Shown: positions 18,541 to 28,497, counted from the first letter of the stretch. The stretch: 64,000 nucleotides of DNA from Scytonema millei VB511283 (GCF_000817735.3 NZ_JTJC03000003.1:248001-312000), one strand, 5' to 3'. Numbers and translations are program-made. The notes: generated from the letters alone by a model not told the origin.

Positions 18541-18690
18541 AAGAGATCCCCCCTAGCCCCCCTTAAAAAGGGGGGAACAAAGCCTCCTGAAACAGGAGGG
18601 CTTCACTAGTCCTTGCCCCAGTGAAGAATAAAGCTTAAAAAGAGGAGAACAAAGCCCCCTTTTTAAGGGGGTTGGGGGATCGTCAAGATC
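18541..18690. repeat. C/G-rich inverted repeat element between convergent genes
   Basis: The left arm GATCCCCCCTAGCCCCCCTT and the inverse of the right arm (GATCCCCCAACCCCCTTAAA) match over about 30 bp, enclosing about 80 bp. One-arm relatives lie at 23371-23460 (two tandem copies) and 44440-44475. It probably terminates transcription of susA and the convergent glycosidase. Confidence 0.7.
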
Positions 18691-18733
18691 TGTGCATCGC
18701 AAATAGAGGTTTGTTGCAACGCACCCTACCTTA

Positions 18734-20383
18734 CTACTGCCAAACAAAAACTTTTGCTTCGTAAGGACCAATATCTAGCAGCATATCTTCCCCAGATTCG
18801 AGGTCGTAATTACCCGTCCATTCGTGCCATTTTCCAGCAGCAGGGAAGTTATCGACGCTATATCCAGCTAAAAAGTTTTCCGAGAAATTAGCAATAACAA
18901 CTACGCGGGAACCTTCATCATTCCAACGAGTGTAAGCTACGACTTTAGCTTCTGGATTTTCGTGGAAGAAGTCAATATTTTCCGTATAAAGTGCGTGGTT
19001 GTGCTTGCGGAGGTTAATTAAACCTTTGTAGTATTCAAACAAGCCGCGATTGAGATCGTTACCCAGCAGTCCCCACTCGATTTTGGCAGATTCAGTTGTT
19101 TTCGGTTTATATTCACCAAACTCCTCACCCATCCAAACTAAAGGAACGCCAACAGCTGTCATTAATAAGGCGACTCCCAATTTAATGCGTCTAAAAGCTT
19201 CTTCGTCAAAGATTTGGCGATCGCCTAACTCTACCATTAAATGGTTGTGGTCGTGGTTGGTTAAATAATTCACCACATTAGTTGCACCCAAAAAGCCTTG
19301 ACGTTTACAGTCAATAACATCTTTGAGTCGTTCTAAATCGAAGGTGTCACCGCAAATGTGCGCCAAAACATCGTGATAAAAACTATCGTGCCAGCAACCG
19401 TCCATCGGTCCATCGACATTGGTAATGGATGTGGTTTCGGGAATGTGTTCGGCAACAGTATAAAATGGCTTCATGCTGGCTTTTTGCTTGGCTTCATTCA
19501 CTATCCAATGCATGAAGTCATAGTTAGCTATTTGTCTTGCAGCGTCAAAGCGAATGCCATCAATATGAAATTCTTCCACCCAAAATCGCACGTTGTCGCC
19601 AATAAATTTCCGTGCTGGATATGTTTCTAAATTTTCATCGTAAAATTCGTAATTAAACTCTGGTCCCCAGTTATTATCAGGGTCGCGGGGTTCGTGATGA
19701 TACCAATAATCGTGGTCAATTTGAGTTAGCGGACTTTCTGCTTCTGAGTGGTTGTAAATCCCATCCATGATAACGCGAATGCCTTTTGCATGGCATTCAT
19801 CGATTAGATTTTTCAGTTCATCTGTAGAACCATAGCTAGATTCTGTGGCGAAAAAGTGACGGGGATTGTAACCCCAGCTATGATCTCCTGGGTACTCTTT
19901 TACTGGCATCAATTCAATTGCATTAACGCCAAGTTCGCATAAGTAATCTAACTTTTCAACGACGTGTTTGTATTTACCGCGTGCGTGAGGGTCGTCTTCA
20001 CCACCAGAAAAATCGCCAACGTGCATTTCATATATTACCAACTCGCGATCGCTCGGTAATGGCTTGTCATCGTGTTGCCATACATAAGTATCCAGAATCC
20101 GCTGTCCATCTTTTACCCGCGCTACAGCATTCTGCGTTGGGTTATCGATATCTGTAGCATAAGGATCGATAACATCTACCCATTGGTCGGGTTCAAAGAA
20201 CCAAGATTTAGACTGGACGCGAAACTTATATTGATATACGCCATCTTCTAATTCAACTTTTGTGCGAAAGTACCCGTCTTTACCTTTTTCCATCGGGATC
20301 TCTTCCCAATTCGAAAAGCAGCCAATTAGCTTCGCACCTTTGTTATATGGAGCAAATAAACTAAATTCTATTGGGCTTGCCAT
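18734..20383 (-). CDS. GH13 alpha-glucan-active enzyme with CBM48-like N-terminus
   Basis: A 549-residue glycoside hydrolase or glucanotransferase. Residues about 5-90 resemble a CBM48 starch-binding fold (GCFSNWEEIPMEKGKDGYFRT). The TIM barrel follows with YEMHVGDFSGG, GYNPRHFFA, VIMDGIYNHS, nucleophile D in HIDGIRFDAARQI, acid/base E in YTVAEHIPE and the third aspartate in NYLTNHDHNH. A small beta domain ends the protein. It is shorter than GlgB branching enzymes (about 700+), so amylase- or trehalohydrolase-like action is possible; specificity cannot be read here. Cytoplasmic, with no signal peptide. Confidence 0.85.
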   Translation of the reverse strand: MASPIEFSLFAPYNKGAKLIGCFSNWEEIPMEKGKDGYFRTKVELEDGVYQYKFRVQSKSWFFEPDQWVDVIDPYATDIDNPTQNAVARVKDGQRILDTYVWQHDDKPLPSDRELVIYEMHVGDFSGGEDDPHARGKYKHVVEKLDYLCELGVNAIELMPVKEYPGDHSWGYNPRHFFATESSYGSTDELKNLIDECHAKGIRVIMDGIYNHSEAESPLTQIDHDYWYHHEPRDPDNNWGPEFNYEFYDENLETYPARKFIGDNVRFWVEEFHIDGIRFDAARQIANYDFMHWIVNEAKQKASMKPFYTVAEHIPETTSITNVDGPMDGCWHDSFYHDVLAHICGDTFDLERLKDVIDCKRQGFLGATNVVNYLTNHDHNHLMVELGDRQIFDEEAFRRIKLGVALLMTAVGVPLVWMGEEFGEYKPKTTESAKIEWGLLGNDLNRGLFEYYKGLINLRKHNHALYTENIDFFHENPEAKVVAYTRWNDEGSRVVVIANFSENFLAGYSVDNFPAAGKWHEWTGNYDLESGEDMLLDIGPYEAKVFVWQ

Positions 20384-21053
20384 GATTTTTTAATACAGTG
20401 ACGAACACCCGTATTGTCTTACGCGCAAACAGAGTTTGAAAATCATTCACGGGATAGAAGATAAGTTAATCTACCTTCCTCCCCAAGATATACGAGCAAA
20501 AGTCTCTTTTAAGGCAAGTCAGGAAAATTGGAGAAACGATTGAGTGTTCGATCGCTTCTCTATCAACTTCATTAAAAATCTCAATATTATTTTCATCAAC
20601 TGTACTTCTCCAGATATAGCGAGCCTAAATGATTTGTGAATCTGGGATATTGCTGGTTGACGGTTGACGGTTAACGGTTAACTGTCAACTGTTAACCGTC
20701 AACCACCACAACGATCGGTTCATGACTCAAATAGAATCGCTATATCTACCTAAAGCTAGAGTCTGAAGTGGAGCGCGATCGCAATTCAAAACATTTGTTA
20801 AGATATGTGTAGCTGTCAATACAGACTTGTGATTTATCTAACTTTACATTTTCATTATTTGGATAGAACTGTATTTTGTCTTGCGACAGAGGGTGAGGAT
20901 ATCGTAACAAAGTTAACCTAAGAATTAGGCAAGGGAATGGTTGTAGCTTTTCCTATCTAAATTAAATTATTCCAAGTCAAACTATGGCGATCGCACTGAC
21001 TTGAATTTTCAGTTTATGCGGTTAGAATAGACCTGCTTTTTGCTAAGAATCCT
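20384..21053. other. 670-bp gene-free region
   Basis: No ORF with support was seen. It contains the starts of two divergent genes and a 138-bp palindromic element at 20613-20750. The segment 20751-21053 is AT-rich and probably carries the promoter of the gene at 21054. Confidence 0.6.
20613..20750. mobile_element. Palindromic MITE-like element with 29-bp imperfect inverted ends
   Basis: The left end ATATAGCGAGCCTAAATGAT and the reverse-read right end ATATAGCGATTCTATTTGAG match at about 21 of 29 positions, continuing into TGTGAATC/CATGAACC. Inside are complementary heptamer arrays (GTTGACGG ... CCGTCAAC) at 20653-20703. The ATAGC tip resembles that of the 94-bp elements at 13706 and 14249. 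Confidence 0.6.
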
Positions 21054-22001
21054 ATGCAGATAGAATCTCTGAATAAAAGTTACAAAAGTAACAATATACC
21101 GGCGATTGAATTTCCCTTAGTCTTTTCTAGTTTTAGAAACGGATTGTGGCTGTTTGGAATTCCTTCCTGGTTATTTGGTATTGTCGATCGCAGTTTTGCT
21201 GCTTTTACTGATGGATATGTCTCTTCTATAGAGCTGGTACACTTATTTACAGCTTCTTTTTTCTTACTAGGCTGGATTTATCTCAAACCTGAAGAAAGCT
21301 CAAATATTGGTGGAATTGGTGCAGTCAGAAGTTATGCAATTGAGGCACGAAACTCCATAGATGAGCATAGCTTACACGCGACCACAGCTAGAATGTCAGA
21401 GCTGCAAGAGCAACATGTCATTCGTCAAGAATATATCTTACCCTTTCATTACATTTGCCAAATTTACCATCTTTTAAATCTCAAGCACTTAGAGACAATC
21501 CACCATTTCAGTCTTAACAACCTCAAAGTGATTGGAGTTAGTCAAATTCAGCCGACACAAGGCGGGGGAATGGTAAGATTTCAAACTGTGTTAGATTCAC
21601 CTACTAACGTATTACGAATTTGGCGACAACCAATAGTCGAAGTAGGATTAACTCTACATACTCCGTATACGGTAGAGTTGAGTATTCCGGTTTATAACCA
21701 GCGATACATTACAGTTTTGTTCAATGTCATTCCCGTTGGTGCTAACGAGCATAAGCTAATTATAGATATCTACAGCAATCTCAATTGGCCCCGACCGTTA
21801 TTGCAAGTCGTGTTGCATTTTGCCGCTTGTTTGACTTTATTTGAGGATTTACCTTATTTGCAAAGAATCGCTCAGAAAAAAGTACATCATCTCGTTAATC
21901 TCAAAGGAATCTCCGAACGAGATACCATGTGGTTGTATAGGAGATTTGTGAAATTGCATGGAGCGCGTCAAGTACTAAGTTTACCTGAAGCAAAGGCTTA
22001 A
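21054..22001 (+). CDS. Uncharacterised membrane-associated protein
   Basis: A 315-residue protein that I do not recognise. Two hydrophobic stretches, GLWLFGIPSWLFGIV (about 31-45) and VHLFTASFFLLGWIYL (about 63-78), suggest an N-terminal membrane hairpin. The remainder is soluble and mixed alpha/beta, with VVEVGLTLHTPYTVELS-like beta segments and a basic C-terminus. The ATG at 21054 begins MQIESLNKSYKSNN. It converges with the next gene, with only nine bases between the stops. Confidence 0.6.
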   Translation: MQIESLNKSYKSNNIPAIEFPLVFSSFRNGLWLFGIPSWLFGIVDRSFAAFTDGYVSSIELVHLFTASFFLLGWIYLKPEESSNIGGIGAVRSYAIEARNSIDEHSLHATTARMSELQEQHVIRQEYILPFHYICQIYHLLNLKHLETIHHFSLNNLKVIGVSQIQPTQGGGMVRFQTVLDSPTNVLRIWRQPIVEVGLTLHTPYTVELSIPVYNQRYITVLFNVIPVGANEHKLIIDIYSNLNWPRPLLQVVLHFAACLTLFEDLPYLQRIAQKKVHHLVNLKGISERDTMWLYRRFVKLHGARQVLSLPEAKA

Positions 22002-22010
22002 ATATACGTG

Positions 22011-22631
22011 TTAATAAATCTCTTTCCAGGCTGCTACAGTACTCTTCCCGATTTCGCTATCTACAATTTCTCCGCTTTCCGTCACCAATCGAATACCGAT
22101 GTTTTCACTTGGGGAGTTTTTCAAGGCAGAGGCTAAATCTGGTTTGACGCGAAACCTACTATTGTCTCCTTCTAGTTGAAAAACGCGATCGCCTACTTTG
22201 ATATATAGATTGGCAATTCCCAAAGCTGCGTTTGCGGTTAAACAGTCTCTACTGATACGATGGTCAAACCAGCCATGTCCGAAGCTACAGTCGCGATCGC
22301 TATAAGCTAATAAGAAGCGTACCGAATCATTCCGCCAGAGGCTTACCACTTGGATTCTGGCGTTAGTATTTAAAATGCGTCGATAAAAGAAGTTTTTATC
22401 AAAAATTCCTACATACTCTCCCTCAAACGGATCGATAATTCTTACAGGTTGCGACCACGGCACATCAATCCCTGGATCTAAAGCTGCCGATCGCACGATC
22501 GGAAGTTCTTTGGAAATCGCAGATGGAATAGAGATATATACGGATGCGATCGCTAGAGACGCAAAACATAATTTGACTGCTTGACGCTTCAGCGAACGTC
22601 TAAAAACACAATTTAGGCTGATGGAAGACAT
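22011..22631 (-). CDS. Uncharacterised secreted protein
   Basis: A 206-residue protein with a basic N-terminus and hydrophobic segment (LCFASLAIASVYISIPSAISKE), a likely signal peptide cleaved near residue 40. The mature part has the beta-rich sequences YVGIFDKNFFYRRIL, IQVVSLWRNDSVRFLLAY and two cysteines (DCSFGHGW, RDCLTAN) that could form a disulfide in the periplasm. No family was recognised. Convergent with the gene at 21054. Confidence 0.6.
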   Translation of the reverse strand: MSSISLNCVFRRSLKRQAVKLCFASLAIASVYISIPSAISKELPIVRSAALDPGIDVPWSQPVRIIDPFEGEYVGIFDKNFFYRRILNTNARIQVVSLWRNDSVRFLLAYSDRDCSFGHGWFDHRISRDCLTANAALGIANLYIKVGDRVFQLEGDNSRFRVKPDLASALKNSPSENIGIRLVTESGEIVDSEIGKSTVAAWKEIY

Positions 22632-22845
22632 AGAGCAATACCAGAAAGTAAGCTATTTTCACTCTAGTACTTTCATTGTAGTCTTCCCTTTACTTCGTCA
22701 AAAGGTTTGTATTTCTGATGCCGTCAGCGTTTCAGCCACACCCGTGAGTTTAGCAGTCGATTCTTTTACTTGATTCACGATCTTTTAGATGTTGGAATTG
22801 GCTAGAACTTTCGCGATCGCAAGTTTCAATCTATTCAGTTTCAAT

Positions 22846-23115
22846 CTATTCAAATTTATGCTGACATTGACGACAAGCATGACATGGCTGAGTTCTGGGT
22901 TCAAAGTCGCGACAGCCAATTGCTGCTTCCGTACAGGCATTTATTGGGTTTACCGTGCATTTGAGCCGATAGTCATTGGTGAAAAAGGCACACCCAGAAC
23001 AGGGAATTTGATGTAGTGTTTTGATGCGATCGCTGGCTTTTTCAATGGAAAGGATGGCGCTCACACAAGCACCAATTGTCATTACCCAAGCACAGCAAGC
23101 AAGAAATATTGTCAT
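22846..23115 (-). CDS. Small membrane protein with cysteine cluster
   Basis: About 89 residues. One membrane helix (MTIFLACCAWVMTIGACVSAIL) is followed by a Cys-rich tail: C-x2-C-x9-C-x7-C-x6-C in IPCSGCAFFTNDYRLKCTVN and onward. This pattern is common among small conserved cyanobacterial proteins and suggests metal binding, which is inference. The frame is open upstream to a TTG at 23232, adding 39 residues; the ATG at 23115 is chosen because it starts directly at the helix. The last residues run into a repeat-like AATCTATTCA sequence. Confidence 0.5.
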   Translation of the reverse strand: MTIFLACCAWVMTIGACVSAILSIEKASDRIKTLHQIPCSGCAFFTNDYRLKCTVNPINACTEAAIGCRDFEPRTQPCHACRQCQHKFE

Positions 23116-23353
23116 TAATAGGGAAGTCCTATAGTTGATTTTTTGTCGCCAAAGAGCCGCATTCCAAGATTTCTTGGAAATTGAACCCAGACGAACCGAG
23201 ACAAAGGCAAACGAATTTTGCGTGTCAGCCAAGAATCTGGCTCACCGCACTTTTGGAATATTCAAATTTTATTGATAATTAGTTTCAATAGTCTCATTGT
23301 ATATAAAACTTAACACTTACCAACTGAACTCATACTGATACCATGCCACTAAA

Positions 23354-23460
23354 ACTACAGACGAGCTTCTATAGCCCCCCTTCCAAGGGGGTTGGGGGGC
23401 TCTTCTCTACAGACGAGCTTCTATAGCTCCCTTTCCAAGGGGGGTTGGGGGGATCTTCTC
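23354..23460. repeat. Tandem duplication of a 52-bp C/G-rich unit
   Basis: Two direct copies begin ACAGACGAGCTTCTATAG and each continue into a CCCCTTCCAAGGGGG-type hairpin. The arms match the C/G-rich element at 18541 and 44440. The remaining part of the 23116-23579 gap shows an AT-rich stretch, plus a half copy of the GCGCCCCTAC repeat near 23540. Confidence 0.75.
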
Positions 23461-23579
23461 TGCCGTAGTCACAAGTAAATCAGTATAAATCGCGCGTACC
23501 AAACTCCAGCGATCGTCACAAATCAGGCGCTACAGCTAACTGTGCGCCCCTACAAACATATTGCACTCAAAAAAGAAAG

Positions 23580-25007
23580 CTATTCCGGTCGGTGGATAAT
23601 TGTTTCCATCACCCGGCGCTTTGTTCTTGGCTCAATACCAAATATCCGCAAATACTCATTTTGATATTCAGACAAATTGACTTCGATCGCAGTAATTGCC
23701 TCTGATTCACCTACAATACTTTGACCGCAACTCTTCCAAGAATTAGTCCGAAATCGGCGTTTATCTACGTGTTCTATCCCAATGTGGTAGCCTTGCGCGA
23801 TTAAATTTCGTACTTGCTCCAAAGTTTGTAAGCCAATTTGAGTTGATATTACCTCATTGTGACGATTATTATGAACTGGAGGCTCGTAAGATTCAACTGA
23901 GTTTACTACTCCACTACTAGCTTGGGGCAATTGAATACTTTCATTGACAAATCGATTACCAGATTGCCAAACAGGAAGAGGCGTTTGTATAGGTGAATAA
24001 TTTTTTACTGGATTCTTTGCGGATTCTGCACCATTACCAGAGGGCGAAGTCACAGCTTCTTGCTGCGATGATTTCGGTTTTTCTGGTGGCGCTGGAGGAG
24101 TATATTCTCTGAAATACCTATTTCCATCTAAGGCTCGATTATACTCTTTGACTAGCTGAGAACTCTGTACTTGTTGCTGCTCTTTCACCATCAAGTTACC
24201 CATGTCAATCAAACGGGATAGATTGAATTTGGGCTTGCTAAATTCCGGTGGTCTATCTGCACTATTTACAACTCTTCTCGATACCTGCTCTATGCCAATT
24301 TTAAAGATAAAATCGCGTATTTGTTCGTCATAAATTCTAGAACGCAGAGCGCTAAAGAAATCGACTGACTGGTTGGAGAAAGTATCGACTAACTGCTCTA
24401 TTTCCCGTGATGAGAGTCCGTCGTCTGAGTAAATTCCAGCAACGATACCAACTTTATCACTGCGATCGGGTTGCCAGTAAAATTTTTCCATTCTACCATC
24501 TCGAATTAATGGCGCGTATAGAGTGGAAAAATCATTACCTGTCACAATAATTGGGACGCGATGTAAAGGTGTTTCGTCGTAACTACCAGGTAATTGTACG
24601 TTAGTTGGATTATCCGCAATATTCATCAACGTGGCGTTTACCAACTGAGTATTCACCGTATACTGAGTGCCTTCATCAAATCGTCCTGCGCCTGCATCGA
24701 GATCGTTAATCATGATGGCGCACATTTTACCCCGCACGCGGATCAATTCTGCTGTCTCTCGATAGCGCAGACGCAGCAAACGCGAAGGATCTCCAGCATC
24801 GGGGCTTTCCAATTCACCACCAGAAATATGAGTAATTTCTATCCCCATCTTCTCGAATACTAAATCGCACTGAAAAGATTTTCCCTCGCCTTTACGTCCG
24901 TGAACGCCTAAAATCAACGGTACGCGAATACCAGGAATATTTAAATAGTTCTTGGTGATAAATACAGCGATTTTTTCGAGAAAACGAGGTGCAATGTAGT
25001 AATTCAT
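23580..25007 (-). CDS. rca: Rubisco activase with RbcS-like C-terminal domain
   Basis: A 475-residue AAA+ ATPase that frees Rubisco active sites from inhibitory sugar phosphates. Walker A is GRKGEGKS (about residues 35-42) and Walker B is CAIMINDLDAGAG. After the AAA+ core comes a flexible linker rich in P, S and Q (residues about 290-385), then a small-subunit-like domain of about 85 residues (LEQVRNLIAQGYHIGIEHVD ... ) resembling RbcS ([15 protein letters not shown] in this window). Cyanobacterial Rca of this design binds Rubisco through that domain and may be recruited to carboxysomes. It lies four genes downstream of rbcL, separated from rbcS by a nuclease-like gene. Confidence 0.93.
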   Translation of the reverse strand: MNYYIAPRFLEKIAVFITKNYLNIPGIRVPLILGVHGRKGEGKSFQCDLVFEKMGIEITHISGGELESPDAGDPSRLLRLRYRETAELIRVRGKMCAIMINDLDAGAGRFDEGTQYTVNTQLVNATLMNIADNPTNVQLPGSYDETPLHRVPIIVTGNDFSTLYAPLIRDGRMEKFYWQPDRSDKVGIVAGIYSDDGLSSREIEQLVDTFSNQSVDFFSALRSRIYDEQIRDFIFKIGIEQVSRRVVNSADRPPEFSKPKFNLSRLIDMGNLMVKEQQQVQSSQLVKEYNRALDGNRYFREYTPPAPPEKPKSSQQEAVTSPSGNGAESAKNPVKNYSPIQTPLPVWQSGNRFVNESIQLPQASSGVVNSVESYEPPVHNNRHNEVISTQIGLQTLEQVRNLIAQGYHIGIEHVDKRRFRTNSWKSCGQSIVGESEAITAIEVNLSEYQNEYLRIFGIEPRTKRRVMETIIHRPE

Positions 25008-25083
25008 GAATCTATCAGATAGGTCGAGCCGCTTAAACTTATTTTAAGTTTTTTTTGGTTATTGCGATCGCTTTTTTCTCTAC

Positions 25084-25965
25084 TCAAGATTGCTGCTGTG
25101 CAACTTTTCTCACAGCATCTATGTCTAATTGCAGTTGTTCGGCAATCTGTTCTACTGTTAATCCTACTTTCAACAACAAAGGTACTGCTGCTAGTTTGCC
25201 TTCTGCTCGACCCTGCTCAAGACCCTGCTCAAGACCCTGCTCAAGACCTTCCTGCACAGCTTCTTGATAAACTTTAGTCTGTTTTAGTTCGTTTAACCCC
25301 AACATTGCTTCAATTTCCTCCCTACTCAAGTCTGGAAATTTATAAACGAATACAGTTTCTATTAATTCTATAAATTTTCTCTTCTTCTCGGCATCTGCTA
25401 CTTCCTGTCTAGCTCTTATTATCAACTGTCTACCTTTTTCAGAGACAACTTCTTGTCTCAAACCAATGAGCTGCAATAAACTTAGTCCCAAAGATAGATT
25501 TTCAGATTCGCCTAATTCATCTAAATAAATTCGTTGAAATTGCGGACTGGATCTAAATACTCGGTAGTGTCTGGGTAAACCTGGATCTAAGCTGCGCCTG
25601 GTAAAGATTAAAATAGCTTGCCAATCATTAACTGGCTGGTAGTCGTGTAAATACAGAAAGATTTGGCTAAAAAAGCTGGAATAAAGCACTTTTTTAGTAT
25701 CTTTATAGCCTTGCACTTCCACAAAGACTACAGGTAAGTCAGTGGCATAAATAGGAGGTACTAAAATCCCATCAATCCGAAAGCTGGTTTGTTTGACTTC
25801 TTGGGAGGCAAAGCTGTAAGTAGTATCTCTAGCAGAAACATTACCAATAAGTTCAAACACGATACTTGGATCGGTTTGGAAAATTTCGTAGAATAGGCTG
25901 TCTGTTTGCAAGGCTGTTTGTTTGTAGGGGCGATGCGAAGGCGGTTTGCGAAGCAACCATCGCAT
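25084..25965 (-). CDS. DUF2887/Rpn-family PD-(D/E)XK nuclease-like protein
   Basis: A 293-residue protein of the family called recombination-promoting nuclease/putative transposase. The core shows TDSLFYEIFQTDPSIVFELI, then FRIDGILVPP and PVVFVEVQGYKD, giving the D...ExQ pattern of a PD-(D/E)XK site. The C-terminal half is helical and contains a short tandem repeat EQGLEQGLEQG encoded by 12-bp DNA repeats (25205-25250). The N-terminal 15 residues are encoded by repeat-like DNA, so the true start may be nearer TDSLFY. It lies between rbcS and rca and looks like an insertion into that cluster. Confidence 0.8.
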   Translation of the reverse strand: MRWLLRKPPSHRPYKQTALQTDSLFYEIFQTDPSIVFELIGNVSARDTTYSFASQEVKQTSFRIDGILVPPIYATDLPVVFVEVQGYKDTKKVLYSSFFSQIFLYLHDYQPVNDWQAILIFTRRSLDPGLPRHYRVFRSSPQFQRIYLDELGESENLSLGLSLLQLIGLRQEVVSEKGRQLIIRARQEVADAEKKRKFIELIETVFVYKFPDLSREEIEAMLGLNELKQTKVYQEAVQEGLEQGLEQGLEQGRAEGKLAAVPLLLKVGLTVEQIAEQLQLDIDAVRKVAQQQS

Positions 25966-25980
25966 TCAAAAAATCCACAA

Positions 25981-26008
25981 AAGGAGAGGTAGAATCTACC
26001 CCTCCTTT
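25981..26008 (-). terminator. Inverted repeat after rbcS, probable terminator of the rbc operon
   Basis: AAGGAGAGGTAGA pairs with TCTACCCCTCCTT almost perfectly with little or no loop, 26 bp past the rbcS stop codon. It separates rbcLXS from the downstream nuclease and rca genes. Confidence 0.7.
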
Positions 26009-26034
26009 CAAAACGCTTTAACTATTTCTAGTTT

Positions 26035-26379
26035 TTAGTAGTATCTACTGCCACTGCTGTTGGGTTTGTGAACTAAGAAGCTGAGGATTTGACACTGCTT
26101 GACGTTATCAAAACCAACGATACGGATGTAGCAGTTGGAATACTGAGAACGGCAGGCTTGGACTTCATTCAATACTTCTTGAGTACTTCCAGCACCGAAC
26201 AAAGGTAACTTCCACATTGTCCAATAACACTCTGTTGGCTCAGAGGTTTCGTTGAACTCAATTGCCGGAATATATCCTTGACTGAGAATGTACTGAATTT
26301 GTCGATTAATTTGAGCGTCAGTTAAAGGCGGCAAATAAGATAAAGTTTCGTAGCGCCGCTCTTTTGGTAGGGTTTGCAT
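26035..26379 (-). CDS. rbcS: Rubisco small subunit (form IB)
   Basis: A 114-residue subunit that caps the L8 core of Rubisco. It begins [20 protein letters not shown], the classic cyanobacterial RbcS start, and contains [28 protein letters not shown] and [15 protein letters not shown]. Length and motifs are normal; the last eight residues (SSGSRYY) are a short tail. It is the third gene of rbcL-rbcX-rbcS, 88 bp after rbcX. Confidence 0.97.
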   Translation of the reverse strand: MQTLPKERRYETLSYLPPLTDAQINRQIQYILSQGYIPAIEFNETSEPTECYWTMWKLPLFGAGSTQEVLNEVQACRSQYSNCYIRIVGFDNVKQCQILSFLVHKPNSSGSRYY

Positions 26380-26467
26380 GGATTATCTCTGTGGGTTGCT
26401 GAAAAGTTGATGATTGTCATTTGTCATTTGTTGTAGAAACAACTAATAACCAATAACTAATGACGAT

Positions 26468-26869
26468 TTAAGGACTATCCAGATTGGTTTCTGGGGTAGT
26501 TTGAGGCTCAGAATCAAGGCTAGGATTTGTTTCTAGTTGCGTAATCCGCTCTAGATGCTGCTTGCGGTGTTGCATGTTGGCTTGCTGAATCCCAGCACGT
26601 ACTATCTCAGGCAAGAAATCAGCCACTTCCTCCGCTAAATGTTCTCTGACAGTCATGATTCGCAATGCCAAATCAGGCTTTTCTCGAAACAAATTTTCTA
26701 TGTACGCTTCGCCATCCTGTATTCTGTCAGTCGCAGAAAAGCGATGCAGCCATAGTGCCAGAGGAGGGTTAGTTTCACCAATTTGCGCCAACACCGTCCT
26801 TACTGCCTGATAAGTCAGGTAGCTTTGCAGTGTCTTGGCTGTGTCCTTCGCAATTCGCTTTATATCCAT
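26468..26869 (-). CDS. rbcX: Rubisco assembly chaperone RbcX
   Basis: A 133-residue homodimeric helical chaperone that binds the C-terminal tail of newly folded RbcL and helps build the L8 core. It begins MDIKRIAKDTAKTLQSYLTY, and TDRIQDGEAYIENLF and LRIMTVREHLAEEVADFLPE are family hallmarks. The last 30 residues are a hydrophilic tail (TNPSLDSEPQTTPETN), as in several homologues. It stands between rbcL and rbcS. Confidence 0.96.
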   Translation of the reverse strand: MDIKRIAKDTAKTLQSYLTYQAVRTVLAQIGETNPPLALWLHRFSATDRIQDGEAYIENLFREKPDLALRIMTVREHLAEEVADFLPEIVRAGIQQANMQHRKQHLERITQLETNPSLDSEPQTTPETNLDSP

Positions 26870-26957
26870 GCTTGACCCCAGCCTTTGTAGAGTTATGAGG
26901 TATGAGTCGTGAGTTTTGAGTATTCTAACTCACTCACCACTCATCACTCACTACTTC

Positions 26958-28388
26958 TTAAAGGGTGTCAACTGCCTTGAACTCGAACTTGATTTCCTTC
27001 CACAGTTCGCAAGCAACAGCCAACTCAGGCGACCACTTAGCAGCTTCGCGAATTACGTCGTTACCTTCGCGTGCCAAGTCGCGCCCTTCGTTACGAGCTT
27101 GAACGCAAGCTTCCAAAGCTACGCGGTTAGCGGTTGCGCCAGGAGCGTTACCCCAGGGGTGTCCGAGCGTACCACCACCGAACTGCAAGCAAGAATCATC
27201 GCCAAAGATTTCTACTAGCGCTGGCATGTGCCAAATATGGATACCACCAGAAGCTACTGGCATTACACCAGGCATGGAAGCCCAATCTTGAGTGAAGAAG
27301 ATACCGCGAGAACGGTCTTCTTCAACATAGTTTTCGCGCATGAGATCGACGAAGCCCATCGTGATGCCGCGTTCGCCCTCCAGCTTACCTACTACCGTTC
27401 CAGAGTGTAGGTGGTCGCCACCAGACATCCGCAAGCACTTAGTCAAGACGCGGAAGTGAATACCGTGATTTCTCTGACGGTCGATCACGGCGTGCATAGC
27501 GCGGTGGATGTGGAGTAACAAACCATTATCGCGGCAATACTTCGCTAAAGTGGTGTTAGCAGTGAAACCACCAGTTAGGTAGTCGTGCATGATGATTGGT
27601 GTACCGATTTCTTTAGCAAACTCAGCCCGCTTCATCATTTCTTCGCAGGTAGGAGCTGTAACGTTAAGGTAATGCCCCTTAACTTCGCCTGTCTCTGCTT
27701 GTGCCTTTTCAATTGCTTCTTGAACGAACAGGAAGCGATCGCGCCAACGCATGAAAGGCTGAGAGTTGATATTCTCGTCGTCTTTGGTGAAGTCTAGACC
27801 ACCGCGCAAGCACTCGTATACAGCCCGACCGTAGTTTTTCGCCGATAGACCGAGTTTGGGCTTAATCGTACAACCCAATAGCGGACGACCGTACTTATTC
27901 AGTTTGTCGCGCTCGACTTGAATACCGTGGGGAGGTCCTTGGAATGTCTTCAGGTAGGCGACCGGAATCCGCATGTCTTCCAGACGCAGCGCTTTGAGGG
28001 CTTTGAAACCAAACACGTTACCTACAATCGAGGTCAACATGTTGGTGACGGAGCCTTCCTCAAACAAGTCGAGAGGATAAGCTACAAAGCAGAAGAACTG
28101 GTTGTCTTCACCTGGTACTGGCTCAATGTAATAACAACGACCCTTGTAGCGGTCTAGGTCGGTTAGCAAGTCCGTCCATACAGTCGTCCACGTACCAGTG
28201 GAAGATTCAGCAGCTACAGCCGCGCCAGCCTCTTCTGGAGGAACTCCAGGCTGAGGCGAGACGCGGAAACAAGCCAGAACGTCTGTATCTTTAGGAGTGT
28301 AATCGGGGGTGTAATAAGTTAGTCGGTAATCTTTAACCCCTGCCTGGTAGCCCGATTTGGTCTGGGTTCTCGTTTGCGCGTAAGACAT
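26958..28388 (-). CDS. rbcL: Rubisco large subunit (form IB)
   Basis: The 476-residue catalytic subunit that carboxylates ribulose-1,5-bisphosphate. It starts [20 protein letters not shown] at 28388; the frame continues upstream to 28448 but the ATG after GGAAG is right for the family. Active-site lysine and carbamylated lysine regions are visible: [17 protein letters not shown] and [20 protein letters not shown], plus [12 protein letters not shown] and [18 protein letters not shown]. It is first in the rbcL-rbcX-rbcS operon; the upstream region holds a candidate operator. Confidence 0.98.
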   Translation of the reverse strand: MSYAQTRTQTKSGYQAGVKDYRLTYYTPDYTPKDTDVLACFRVSPQPGVPPEEAGAAVAAESSTGTWTTVWTDLLTDLDRYKGRCYYIEPVPGEDNQFFCFVAYPLDLFEEGSVTNMLTSIVGNVFGFKALKALRLEDMRIPVAYLKTFQGPPHGIQVERDKLNKYGRPLLGCTIKPKLGLSAKNYGRAVYECLRGGLDFTKDDENINSQPFMRWRDRFLFVQEAIEKAQAETGEVKGHYLNVTAPTCEEMMKRAEFAKEIGTPIIMHDYLTGGFTANTTLAKYCRDNGLLLHIHRAMHAVIDRQRNHGIHFRVLTKCLRMSGGDHLHSGTVVGKLEGERGITMGFVDLMRENYVEEDRSRGIFFTQDWASMPGVMPVASGGIHIWHMPALVEIFGDDSCLQFGGGTLGHPWGNAPGATANRVALEACVQARNEGRDLAREGNDVIREAAKWSPELAVACELWKEIKFEFKAVDTL

Positions 28389-28497
28389 ATTTTTCTTCCA
28401 AGAGTCAGTCTCTTCCACTCGCCAGTTGGGAAGTCTATTTCTTGCCAACTAGCTTCGGTTTTTAACAATATATCAAGAATTGAATTAGTTAAAATTT

